Shown: in pieces, positions 45,367 through 53,306 of the stretch | How positions within the stretch are numbered: position 1 is the first letter of the stretch | Layout: each line of letters starts with the position of its first letter | From: Rivularia sp963920925 | Lineage (GTDB): Bacteria; Cyanobacteriota; Cyanobacteriia; Cyanobacteriales; Nostocaceae | Assembly: GCF_963920925.1 (NCBI RefSeq) | Contig: NZ_CAWUDI010000008.1 | Location: 62,001 to 126,000, forward strand | Length of the DNA: 64,000 nt | Reading direction: 5' to 3' | Program-made: the position numbers and the translations under genes | Notes under the pieces: model-generated | The model's input: the letters and a program-made list of their open reading frames with translations, nothing else | Told to the model about the DNA's origin: nothing | The model's database searches: none

Positions 45367-45470
45367 GTCAGTTAACAGTGAGCAGTTATCAGTTATCAGT
45401 TATCACCCAGAGGGTGCGGCCGATCGGCGATTAAGCTATAGGTATTGGATAACAACTAACAACTAAAATA

Positions 45471-45695
45471 ATGTCTCAAGAATTACAAAGAATAGTTCCG
45501 TCGGGGTCATCTCAGATAGAAGAAACAATTGCTGCGAGTGAAACTGCTCATGAATTTTACCGAGAAGTTGAAGTGCGCTCGGAGTTTAATAGTTACTGTG
45601 AATGGTATCGTGCTACAGCTAAAAGCAATCGTCAAGAATTAGAAAAAATGCGCGGCGAACTGAATATATTTCAGTGGTTTCGCCGCAGACGCTAA
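45471..45695 (+). CDS. Small conserved protein of unknown function
   Basis: 74 residues, charged and helical (SETAHEFYREVEVRSEF, TAKSNRQELEKMRGEL, ending WFRRRR). Its coding potential looks real by composition and starts at ATG 45471 after a repeat-rich leader. No membrane segment. It converges with ftrV, whose stop is only 3 bases from its own stop. Function unknown. Confidence 0.6.
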   Translation: MSQELQRIVPSGSSQIEETIAASETAHEFYREVEVRSEFNSYCEWYRATAKSNRQELEKMRGELNIFQWFRRRR

Positions 45696-45698
45696 ATT

Positions 45699-45965
45699 TT
45701 AGATTGTTTCTAATTCATCAGTACGTAAGTGAGCTTTAAACTTTTTAGTGAACTTCACTTGAATAGGGAAGTTAGCACTAACAGGTCTTCCTTTCCATTC
45801 TGTAGCAATACCAAACACTTCTCCTTCTAAGCCTTTGATATCAAAAGCCTCACCGCGATGTTCGGGATGATGATAAATTACTACAGATTCCGTAACACGG
45901 ACGCGATCGCCAACATTCATATCACTATTTACATCTAACTTTTGGTTTTCCACAACAGTCGTCAC
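45699..45965 (-). CDS. ftrV: Ferredoxin-thioredoxin reductase, variable (alpha) subunit
   Basis: 88 residues if the GTG at 45965 is used, 73 from the ATG at 45920. The core GDRVRVTESVVIYHHPEHRG, KGLEGEVFGIATEWKGRPVS and KFKAHLRTDELE is FtrV. It stabilises the heterodimer with FtrC, which carries the Fe-S cluster and reduces thioredoxins with ferredoxin in the light. The longer form is preferred since cyanobacterial members often have an extra short N-terminus, but this is uncertain. Confidence 0.92.
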   Translation of the reverse strand: MTTVVENQKLDVNSDMNVGDRVRVTESVVIYHHPEHRGEAFDIKGLEGEVFGIATEWKGRPVSANFPIQVKFTKKFKAHLRTDELETI

Positions 45966-46281
45966 GCCTACCCCTCAATGAATTTGTTTTTTATCAAAAT
46001 ATAGACCGCTTGCCACTTTAAATTTTGTTTTAGCCTTATAAATGCGGTATAGAAGCCATATATAAAACTCCCCTTACACGAAGGCAAGAGTTTTCATCTC
46101 TATATCTTCACTCCAAAAGTAGACATTGGTCAACTAGTTGAAAGGTGAAAGGATTTTAGATTTTGGATTAAGAGTTAGGAGTTAAGAGTTAGGAGTTAAG
46201 AGTTAGCAGTTAACAGTGACCAGTTACCAATTAAATTCTACCCCCTCTACCCCATCCCCCCCTCTCCCCATCCCCCCATCC
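45966..46281. other. 316-base gap with tandem simple repeats
   Basis: The part at about 46168-46222 is gttaggagttaagagttaggag-type tandem units; 46235-46280 is accccatccccccctctcccc. A short palindromic segment ctccccttacacgaaggc is seen near 46068. No gene. Confidence 0.6.
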
Positions 46282-48210
46282 TCAATAAGGGGGACAAACT
46301 CTCCGCACTTGCTGCGGAAGCTGCTTGCAGGTTGTGTTAAATGATTTGGGCTGAATTAACCACCATCCGAGCAACAATAAACCTGTACCTCCGATTAATA
46401 GCAGCAATACTATGGATAGTAATATTATTGGATTGCGCGATCGCTTTTTCTTGACGGGTGCCCAATTGTTGGCTGCAACGGGTTCGTCGTCGGAAAGTCT
46501 TAAGTCTAATAGTGCTTGGGAACTTTCTGCTAATTCTTGTTCTGGCTGTGCTGTTTCCCCTTCTAAAACTTCTATATCAGATGCTTTAGGATTTACTATT
46601 GCTAAGTAATCTGGAATGACGCGACAATGGGTAATGACTACTGAAATATTGTCATGTCCGTTTCTTTGATTTGCTAATTTAATCCAACTTTGTGCTGCTT
46701 CTTGGGGGGAGACTTCACCCGTTAATACTGGTAAAGCATAATCGCGCCAGTAATGTTCTACCAAGTTATTGTCGCTCAAACCGTCGGAACATAATAGTAA
46801 TATTCCATCTTCTTCTAAAATAAAGCGTGAGATTTGGGGATGAAGAAATTCACCTTCTTTAGTACCCAAAGCTTGAGTTAAAGCAGTAGCATCGGGACGC
46901 TGTAATGCTTTACGATACAGGCTGCGTCCGTGAATTACTTCTCGCTTTGCTACATCGTCATCAACTGTAAGTAGCTGACAGTAGTTGCGAGTAATCCAGT
47001 AAGCGCGACTATCGCCAACGCTTGCTAAATAAAGTTCGCAGGCATTTTCCGAACGCCAATTTCCGGTAGTTTGCACGCTTTGCGGTATCTGTACCGACAT
47101 TACCAGCGTTGTAGCCATGCGTTCTCTTTTTTCGCGTCTTTGCTGATTGTTGGCACTGCAAATTAAATTATTTACAACTCGCAAGCTGGCTTCAATTTGC
47201 TGTTTTAACAAATCTGGGGATACGATTTCGGCTTGCTGTGCGACTTCAGCTAGTAGAGCTTTGATTTGCAATTTTACTGACTGCACGGCTAAAGCGGAAG
47301 CAACTTCACCACCTTCATGTCCGCCTATACCATCGCATACAAGAGATATTTTGGGTATTAAAGAATCGTCTTGGGAATCTTTATTTGTAGGAAAACAATT
47401 ATCTTCGTTTCTGGTTAGTTGCTCTCCTTTATCTGTAATTCCAAATACTTTCAGAGTTAAAGGTAATTCTGCTGCTGGTGATAGCAATAGTTGATTAAGT
47501 TGGTTAGAAATTGCTTCAAAATCAACCACACCGCTACACATTTGCTTAACAAGTTTTGTTAAGGAACTGTTAACTTTTGTGTGGGAAATGGCTACAATTG
47601 GTCGCCAACATTCTCCCAACTGCTGTAAAGTTGGCGCGTTTGTATTTTCGATCAGTTCCACTAAACGCACGCACCAACCCTGTACGCGCAAATTCTCTGG
47701 AACCAGCAAACTACCTGCAACTCCTAATTCGGATAAAGGTTTCCACAATTCGAGAATTTGCCACAACCAGTAAACTTGTCTTACTGCCGTTGAATCCCAG
47801 ACATCGGTAATTGCAGGATACAGACTGCCTTTATCGTCAATAGGTGCATTTTCCAGCAACAAGATATTATCTTCGTTGTTTTGAGTTAATTGTGTAAATC
47901 CGTATACATGAGGTACGTGCAATCGATGTTGATGCAAGCGTAGATAGGGAAGAACTTTATTCGGTAATTTATCTAATGTTTCCGGTATTAGTATCGGTTG
48001 AGTATCCAGCCAAATTTGAGGTGAAATAACTTCATAGCGTCCATCTATTTTTTCTCCTGATTCTAAATTATTTTTTTTAGTATCCACCGCCCAAAGATAT
48101 TGGTAGACAAGAGGTGTGAAGCAATTAGCGCAAAGGCGATTACCTACAGTATTAATGGGATCGGTACAGTGAGGATTCGTGCAATAAACTATCCTTTGAG
48201 TAGAAATCAT
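46282..48210 (-). CDS. PP2C-type Ser/Thr phosphatase with N-terminal zinc ribbon and C-terminal membrane helix
   Basis: 642 residues. A Cys4 zinc-ribbon at the start (CTNPHC then RLCANC), an about 200-residue helical region resembling a degenerate kinase fold (weak), then the PP2C domain at about 260-530 with VCDGIGGHEGGEVAS (metal-binding Asp and Gly-Gly), SVGDSRAYW, LLCSDGLSDN and NGHDNISVVI. The C-terminus (about 595-620) is a membrane helix. It probably reverses Ser/Thr phosphorylation by Pkn2-type kinases, common in filamentous cyanobacteria. The domain with a zinc ribbon and a possible pseudokinase is unusual. Confidence 0.88.
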   Translation of the reverse strand: MISTQRIVYCTNPHCTDPINTVGNRLCANCFTPLVYQYLWAVDTKKNNLESGEKIDGRYEVISPQIWLDTQPILIPETLDKLPNKVLPYLRLHQHRLHVPHVYGFTQLTQNNEDNILLLENAPIDDKGSLYPAITDVWDSTAVRQVYWLWQILELWKPLSELGVAGSLLVPENLRVQGWCVRLVELIENTNAPTLQQLGECWRPIVAISHTKVNSSLTKLVKQMCSGVVDFEAISNQLNQLLLSPAAELPLTLKVFGITDKGEQLTRNEDNCFPTNKDSQDDSLIPKISLVCDGIGGHEGGEVASALAVQSVKLQIKALLAEVAQQAEIVSPDLLKQQIEASLRVVNNLICSANNQQRREKRERMATTLVMSVQIPQSVQTTGNWRSENACELYLASVGDSRAYWITRNYCQLLTVDDDVAKREVIHGRSLYRKALQRPDATALTQALGTKEGEFLHPQISRFILEEDGILLLCSDGLSDNNLVEHYWRDYALPVLTGEVSPQEAAQSWIKLANQRNGHDNISVVITHCRVIPDYLAIVNPKASDIEVLEGETAQPEQELAESSQALLDLRLSDDEPVAANNWAPVKKKRSRNPIILLSIVLLLLIGGTGLLLLGWWLIQPKSFNTTCKQLPQQVRRVCPPY

Positions 48211-48561
48211 CAGGTATAAATTCCATCTACTATAATTAACAAGTAAATTTAAGTGACATTTCGCAGCCAGAGAATTAAGGCTTGGATTAGACTAAGTAGG
48301 TATCCTTTTAACCAAATTTTGTGATTAGAAGTAATCAAAATTTACCTTAAAAAGAACAATTTTATTTTTTTCGCTTTCAGAAAATTTAAGTTCGCCAAGT
48401 GTATTTAACTTTAGTACCGCTTTTTTTAATAAAATCTTGGCTTTTGAAGTAGTAAAAAGGCTTGCAGGATCAGTTTTTTACTTTCATACTTGATACTCAA
48501 AGCTTCTGTATACTACTCACTGCGAATCAATTTATCCTGAATATAGATTTTAGGATGATAT
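48211..48561. other. 351-base AT-rich gap between the divergent PP2C and nfeD genes
   Basis: Unique AT-rich DNA without recognised repeats. A run of seven T follows taccgc at 48417-48427. Two promoters must be here; not identified. Confidence 0.45.
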
Positions 48562-48990
48562 ATGTCTATAACTTTGATCTGGCTGATAGTCGGAGCCTGT
48601 TTTTGTTTATCGGAATTATTTATTCCCACTGCTTTTGTCGCTTTTACGATGGGCATCAGCGCTTTTATAGTAGCGTTATTGTCTTTAGCTGTAGGAAATT
48701 TATGGCTATTAGCACTTTGTTGGTTGTTGCTTTCCGCATCATTAATAGTACTTACTCGTAAATATATTTCACCACGACGACGTAAATCAAAAATTAGAGA
48801 TGCAGTTTTAGGAGAAACTATCACTGAAATACCTGCTGGTAAAACGGGAAGAGTTTTGTACGAAGGCAATTCTTGGCGAGCGCGATGCGATGATGAACAA
48901 GCTTTTATCGCCCCTTACCAAAGAGTTTACGTAGTTAGACGTGAAGGTACAACGTTGATTGTCATGCCCGAAAATATCTTACATCCGTAA
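48562..48990 (+). CDS. NfeD-like membrane protein with C-terminal OB-like domain
   Basis: 142 residues, start at ATG 48562. Two or three membrane helices (about 3-25, 27-45, 47-65), then a short cytoplasmic domain (about 80-140: GETITEIPAGKTGRVLYEG, RVYVVRREGTTLIV) with the beta-barrel of NfeD. The family partners with SPFH proteins, and indeed an SPFH gene is 1.37 kb downstream, now separated by a TnpB insertion. A role in membrane microdomains is inferred. Confidence 0.88.
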   Translation: MSITLIWLIVGACFCLSELFIPTAFVAFTMGISAFIVALLSLAVGNLWLLALCWLLLSASLIVLTRKYISPRRRKSKIRDAVLGETITEIPAGKTGRVLYEGNSWRARCDDEQAFIAPYQRVYVVRREGTTLIVMPENILHP

Positions 48991-49006
48991 TTCTCGTGTT
49001 TCCCAA

Positions 49007-49073
49007 CTGTGTTTGATTTTCATGTTTGAAAAATAGTATTTATTTTAAACTAAATAAACATAGTCAAACACAG
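49007..49073. repeat. Inverted repeat at the presumed left end of the TnpB element
   Basis: ctgtgtttga (49007-49016) and tcaaacacag (49064-49073), 10-bp perfect stem, 29 bases before the TnpB start. It could be the subterminal hairpin of an IS200/IS605-type element or the nfeD terminator. The element's exact ends cannot be fixed. Confidence 0.5.
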
Positions 49074-49101
49074 ACAAATTAAGTCAAATGCTTGAAAACT
49101 G

Positions 49102-50310
49102 ATGAAACTAATCCAAAAGCATCAAATTAAACAAACACACCCGAAATTTAAGGAGATTGATGGAGCTTGTTTCGCGTCAAAAAACTTGTTTAATTGCGCT
49201 CTATACATTTGCAGACAAAGTTACTTTAAAGGTGAGAAAATACCAACTTTCAATGAGTTGTATCATCTTCTTAAACTAACTGAGGATTATAAAACTTTAC
49301 CCGCCAAAATATCACAACTGACGATTAAACAAGTCAGCAATGTTTTTAAGTCTTACCAAAAAGCAAAGACGGAGTATTCCAGAAATCCAGATAAGTTTAC
49401 AGGTAAACCTAAGTTACCTAAATATAAACATAAAGAAAAAGGTAGAAATTTATTAACTTTTAATTACCAAGCGATTTCTAAAACTTGGTTAAATAAGGGT
49501 TTTGTTAGTCCTTCCGGGTTGACTCTAAAAGTCCCAACCAATATCACTAATATCGATGAATTAAGAATTGTACCAAAATATGGATGTTATGTTGTTGAAA
49601 TTGTTTATAATGTCCCTGACGTTGGACAATGTACGGATGGTGTTATAGCTTCGATAGATATAGGTTTGAATAACTTAGCTACTGTTGCTAGTAATGACCC
49701 AAACTTTACTCCTTTTATTGTTTGTGGTAAAGCGATTAAATCTTATAACCAGTGGTACAACAAACTTAAATCGAAATTACAATCATTTTTAAGAGAAAAT
49801 CAATATACTTCTAGAAAACTAGAAGCCCTCACACGGAAGCGTAATAATAAGATGGATTATTATATCCATGCAGCTAGCAGATTTATTGTAAATAAACTGG
49901 TAGAACGTGGTGTTAGTCATTTGATAGTCGGTAAAAATGAAGGCTGGAAACAGAACATTAAAATTGGTACAAGAAATAATCAGCACTTTGTTTCGATTCC
50001 TCACTCTAAATTTATAAATCAGTTAATTTATAAATGCGAACTGGTGGGAATTAAAGTCACAACCAGTGAGGAGAGTTACACAAGCAAGTGTAGTTTTCTG
50101 GATATGGAGCCAATAGCAAAGCACAGTAAATATCAAGGGAACCGAGTGAAAAGAGGTTTGTTCAAATCTTCACAAGGGATGAGAATAAACGCCGATTTGA
50201 ATGCTTCTTTAAATATCTTGAGAAAAGTAGTTGGGGATTCTGTTTTTAATAGAGACTCAGTAGAGAGGCTTGTAGTTAGCCCTATAAGGTTTAAACCTTA
50301 TAAAGCTTGA
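49102..50310 (+). CDS. tnpB: TnpB-like protein (IS200/IS605 OrfB, RNA-guided nuclease family)
   Basis: 402 residues. RuvC-like catalytic residues: Asp in ASIDIGLNNLATV (about 194), Glu in VGKNEGWKQ (about 278) and Asp in MRINADLNASLNI (about 363). The N-terminus is the helical OrfB domain. The zinc finger usually placed before the last Asp is degenerate, with a single Cys (TSKCSFLDMEPIAKHSKYQG). No TnpA is present, so the element is non-autonomous or a domesticated single gene. It interrupts nfeD and the SPFH gene, which are normally adjacent. Confidence 0.93.
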   Translation: MKLIQKHQIKQTHPKFKEIDGACFASKNLFNCALYICRQSYFKGEKIPTFNELYHLLKLTEDYKTLPAKISQLTIKQVSNVFKSYQKAKTEYSRNPDKFTGKPKLPKYKHKEKGRNLLTFNYQAISKTWLNKGFVSPSGLTLKVPTNITNIDELRIVPKYGCYVVEIVYNVPDVGQCTDGVIASIDIGLNNLATVASNDPNFTPFIVCGKAIKSYNQWYNKLKSKLQSFLRENQYTSRKLEALTRKRNNKMDYYIHAASRFIVNKLVERGVSHLIVGKNEGWKQNIKIGTRNNQHFVSIPHSKFINQLIYKCELVGIKVTTSEESYTSKCSFLDMEPIAKHSKYQGNRVKRGLFKSSQGMRINADLNASLNILRKVVGDSVFNRDSVERLVVSPIRFKPYKA

Positions 50311-50324
50311 GTAGATTTGTCTAC
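50284..50324 (+). ncRNA. Palindromes at the 3' end of tnpB, likely right end / guide RNA scaffold
   Basis: An 18-base perfect palindrome ataaggtttaaaccttat (50284-50301) overlaps the tnpB stop region; next is a 5-bp hairpin gtaga-tttg-tctac (50311-50324). In TnpB elements the guide RNA lies at the 3' end and covers the right end of the element. The end of the scaffold and the guide sequence are not resolved. Confidence 0.5.
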
Positions 50325-50364
50325 AAAATTAGTAACTATTAGAAAAAACTAGGAGATAAAGACA

Positions 50365-51360
50365 ATGGAACAATTATTTTTACTGATATCTTTAGCTTTA
50401 GGTGGTTCTGCCTTAGCTGGTAGCGTGAAAATTATCAACCAAGGAAACGAAGCTTTAGTCGAAAGATTGGGGAGCTACAACACCAAGTTAGAACCCGGAC
50501 TTAATTTCATGTTTCCTTTCTTCGATCGCGTAGTTTACCGCGAAACGATTCGGGAGAAAGTTCTCGATATTCCTCCGCAAAAATGCATCACCCGCGACAA
50601 CGTAGCCATTGAAGTTGATGCTGTGGTTTACTGGCGGATTATGGATATGGAGAAAGCTTACTACAAAGTAGAAAATCTCCAAGCGGCGATGGTGAATTTG
50701 GTATTGACTCAAATTCGAGCGGAAATGGGACAATTTGAACTCGATCAAACCTTTACCGCTCGTAGCGATGTTAATGAAATTTTATTGCGAGATTTAGATA
50801 TTGCAACAGACCCTTGGGGTGTAAAAGTAACCCGTGTAGAATTGCGCGATATTATTCCTTCCAAAGCAGTGCAAGACTCAATGGAATTGCAAATGACCGC
50901 AGAAAGACGCAAGCGGGCAGCAATTTTGACATCGGAAGGCGAACGGGAAGCAGCGGTAAATAGTTCTAGAGGTAGAGCAGAAGCTCAAGTTTTAGAAGCA
51001 GAAGCCAATCAAAAAGCCGTAATTTTACAGGCAGAAGCACAACAAAAAGCTACCATCCTCAAAGCGCAAGCCGAACGCCAGCAGCAAGTACTCAAAGCCC
51101 ACGCAGTAGCCGAATCATCAGAAATTCTCGCTCTAAAAATGAAAGAGAATCCCAAAGCCCAGCAAGCATTAGAAGTGCTATTAGCTTTAGGTTATTTAGA
51201 CATGGGAGCAGCAATCGGACAAAGCGAAAGCGCCAAAGTCATGTTTATGGATCCCCGGACAATTCCCGGTACTCTTGAAGGTATACGTTCCATTGTTTCT
51301 GAAACCCAAGATGGGAATTCGATGCTTGGGGAGGTTAAGAATCATCAACAACGCGGTTAG
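50365..51360 (+). CDS. SPFH/band-7 (stomatin/prohibitin-like, QmcA family) protein
   Basis: 331 residues. N-terminal short hydrophobic segment (about 3-20), the band-7 domain (about 22-190: IINQGNEALVERLGSYNTKL, DRVVYRETIREKVLDIPPQ, DNVAIEVDAVVYWRI), then a long helical coiled coil (about 195-265: EREAAVNSSRGRAEAQVL). It forms oligomeric rings in the membrane. It pairs functionally with the NfeD-like protein whose gene lies upstream of the TnpB insertion. A ribosome site (aggaga) precedes the start. Confidence 0.92.
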   Translation: MEQLFLLISLALGGSALAGSVKIINQGNEALVERLGSYNTKLEPGLNFMFPFFDRVVYRETIREKVLDIPPQKCITRDNVAIEVDAVVYWRIMDMEKAYYKVENLQAAMVNLVLTQIRAEMGQFELDQTFTARSDVNEILLRDLDIATDPWGVKVTRVELRDIIPSKAVQDSMELQMTAERRKRAAILTSEGEREAAVNSSRGRAEAQVLEAEANQKAVILQAEAQQKATILKAQAERQQQVLKAHAVAESSEILALKMKENPKAQQALEVLLALGYLDMGAAIGQSESAKVMFMDPRTIPGTLEGIRSIVSETQDGNSMLGEVKNHQQRG

Positions 51361-51399
51361 GTTGAGGGAGAGGGGGAGAGGGGGTAGAATTTAATTGGT

Positions 51400-51430
51400 A
51401 ACTCCTAACTCCTAACTCCTAACTCCTAAC
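51400..51430. repeat. Tandem ctcctaa heptamers
   Basis: About four units of aactcct, followed by the zur stop on the opposite strand. Confidence 0.85.
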
Positions 51431-51439
51431 AACTAACAT

Positions 51440-51832
51440 TTAACAAGCTTGCTCAACTTGACATTTGTCGCATAAACCAAAGAATTCTAATGTGTGATAA
51501 AAGATTTTGAAATTTTGGTTGGTTTCTAATTCGGTTTCTAGTTGATGTACCGGACATTGTTCGATGGGAATCTCTCTACCGCATTGCAAACAGGTTAAAT
51601 GATGTTTGTCTTGCTGTACTAAGCTATAAAGTGCTTCACCGTTAGTTAAGGTTCTGACTTGTACTAATCCTTCGAGTTTTAAAGCTTCCAACGAACGATA
51701 AACTGTTGCTAAACCCATAGTTTGATTGCTATTACGCAGTTCCACATATAGATTTTGAGCGGAAATGCCTTGTTTAATGGATTTGAGCAAGTTTAAAAGC
51801 CGCTCTTGACTGCGGGTACGTATGGGTTTCAT
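51440..51832 (-). CDS. zur: Fur-family metal regulator, Zur/FurB-like
   Basis: 130 residues. Winged-helix part (about 1-75: RSQERLLNLLKSIKQGISA, GLATVYRSLEALKLEGLV) then the metal and dimer domain with HHLTCLQCG (first CxxC), HTLEFFG and CDKC (second CxxC), the structural zinc site. It resembles the Anabaena FurB/Zur, starting IRTRSQER; the choice of Zur over PerR/Fur is from sequence memory. A weak palindrome is in its upstream region (51907-51923), consistent with self-regulation. Confidence 0.82.
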   Translation of the reverse strand: MKPIRTRSQERLLNLLKSIKQGISAQNLYVELRNSNQTMGLATVYRSLEALKLEGLVQVRTLTNGEALYSLVQQDKHHLTCLQCGREIPIEQCPVHQLETELETNQNFKIFYHTLEFFGLCDKCQVEQAC

Positions 51833-51906
51833 AAACGATAACTATTTGAATAACTGCAATAAAGAATTTCTATTACCACTTCTACTTTTAATTTACTTCA
51901 ACCGTT

Positions 51907-51923
51907 TGACAATATAATTTTCA
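51907..51923. promoter_or_regulatory. Imperfect palindrome tgacaat-ata-attttca between zur and purS
   Basis: Half sites tga-n-aat and att-n-tca separated by 3 bases. Zur boxes of the TGATAATxATTATCA kind share the half sites but with another spacing. Weak candidate for a Fur-family operator in the divergent region. Confidence 0.3.
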
Positions 51924-51977
51924 TTTAGTAACCGTAGAAAGATATAGTATACCCAGAGCCGCATTGGGTAAGATTAA

Positions 51978-52256
51978 GTGCCAATTAAATATCAAGCTAA
52001 AATTTTTGTAACTCTTCGTCCTTCAGTTTTAGATCCAGCTGGTGTCGCCGTACAATCCGGGCTAAAGCAGATGGAATACAACAACGTTGAACAAGTAAGA
52101 ATTGGCAAGTACATCGAATTGATGATTACCTCTGATTCTGAGAAGTCAGCGCGTCAAGATTTAGACAAAATATGCGACAAAATGCTAGCAAATCCCGTAA
52201 TTGAAAACTATCGCTTCGATTTGACTGAAGTCGAATCAGTTATTGGAGCAGTCTAG
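51978..52256 (+). CDS. purS: Phosphoribosylformylglycinamidine synthase subunit PurS
   Basis: 92 residues from a GTG at 51978. Small alpha/beta protein: YQAKIFVTLRPSVLDPAGVA, QSGLKQMEYNNVEQVRIGKY and NPVIENYRFDL are the family's segments. PurS bridges PurQ and PurL in FGAM synthase, the fourth step of purine synthesis. purQ follows, 168 bases on and across a heptamer repeat; purL is not in the window. Confidence 0.93.
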   Translation: MPIKYQAKIFVTLRPSVLDPAGVAVQSGLKQMEYNNVEQVRIGKYIELMITSDSEKSARQDLDKICDKMLANPVIENYRFDLTEVESVIGAV

Positions 52257-52320
52257 GAATTTTGGATTTTAGATTATGTCCTTACGGACACGCTCCGAAG
52301 ACTGGATTTTGGATTAAAAA

Positions 52321-52353
52321 AGTTAGGAGTTAGGAGTTAGGAGTTAGGAGTTA
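52321..52353. repeat. Tandem agttagg heptamers between purS and purQ
   Basis: Four exact units plus a partial one. A cgctccgaag palindromic repeat (tccttacggacac, 52278-52290) precedes it. Confidence 0.9.
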
Positions 52354-52424
52354 TTATTCATTCTTCTCCCCATCTCCCCCTCTCCGCCTCTCCCCCCCCT
52401 CTATACCTTTGACATTATCAAATC

Positions 52425-53099
52425 ATGAAATTCGGCGTTGTTGTTTTCCCTGGTTCTAATTGCGATCGCGATGTTGCTTATGTGACGAGAGATATTCTGT
52501 CGCAGCCAACTCGGATGGTTTGGCATCAAGATACAGATATTTCCGATGTTGATGTGGTGATTCTCCCTGGCGGTTTTAGCTATGGTGATTATCTTCGCTG
52601 CGGTGCGATCGCTCGATTTTCTCCGATCATGTCTTCTGTTATCGAACACGCACAAAAGGGTAAGTTTGTCCTCGGTATCTGTAATGGTTTTCAGGTGTTA
52701 ACTGAGTCTGGACTGTTACCGGGTGCGTTGATTAGAAATCGAGATTTACATTTTATCTGCGACAGAATCCCGCTAAAGGTTGAGCGTAACGATTTACCCT
52801 GGACGCAAGGTTATCAAAGTTGCCAACAAATAACTTTACCTGTCGCTCATGGTGAAGGGAAATTTTATGCTGATGAGAAAACTTTAAGAGAGTTGGAAGA
52901 CAATAATCAAGTTGTATTTCGCTACGAAGGTGAAAATCCTAACGGTTCGTTAAGAGATATTGCAGGTATTTGCAATCGTGACGGTAATGTGTTGGGAATG
53001 ATGCCGCATCCTGAGAGAGCCTCTGATGCGATGTTGGGTAATACTGATGGATTAAAGTTGTTTCAAGGATTGTTGGAAAAGGTTTTAACAACAGTTTAG
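52425..53099 (+). CDS. purQ: Phosphoribosylformylglycinamidine synthase, glutaminase subunit PurQ
   Basis: 224 residues, full length. Class-I glutamine amidotransferase: SNCDRD near the start, GGFSYGDYLR, the nucleophile Cys in LGICNGFQVL (about residue 86) and the His-x-Glu in MMPHPERASD (about 196-198). Its 3' half from base 52754 to the stop is repeated almost exactly at 60371-60716. A stem ggagac/gtctcc follows the stop (53118-53142), a probable terminator. Ribosome site and product are typical. Confidence 0.96.
   Translation: MKFGVVVFPGSNCDRDVAYVTRDILSQPTRMVWHQDTDISDVDVVILPGGFSYGDYLRCGAIARFSPIMSSVIEHAQKGKFVLGICNGFQVLTESGLLPGALIRNRDLHFICDRIPLKVERNDLPWTQGYQSCQQITLPVAHGEGKFYADEKTLRELEDNNQVVFRYEGENPNGSLRDIAGICNRDGNVLGMMPHPERASDAMLGNTDGLKLFQGLLEKVLTTV
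52754..53099 (+). repeat. Left copy of a 346-base direct repeat (purQ 3' half)
   Basis: It matches 60371-60716 base for base without indels; I found three differences: c/t at 52760, a/g near 53089 and the last base of the stop codon. It lies inside purQ. The two copies are 7617 bases apart and flank the accessory block. Confidence 0.95.
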
Positions 53100-53117
53100 A
53101 TTTATATGTAAATCTGG

Positions 53118-53142
53118 GGAGACTTAGCAGTGCAACGTCTCC
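53118..53142 (+). terminator. Hairpin after purQ
   Basis: Stem ggagac / gtctcc with a 13-base loop, then tttaaaac. A related but different hairpin follows the second purQ copy (60737-60757). T-run is short, so moderate. Confidence 0.5.
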
Positions 53143-53306
53143 TTTAAAACAAACCACATTTTTGAATAATCGAAAAACATAGATAAATACACTTATGCTA
53201 AATTTGACTTAGGTATAGATTAATGTTTGGCTAAGATAATACTCAATCAAATTATATTAGCCAGTCCATAAAAGCTTATCTTGTCAAGTTTTTAAAGAGG
53301 GTGTAG

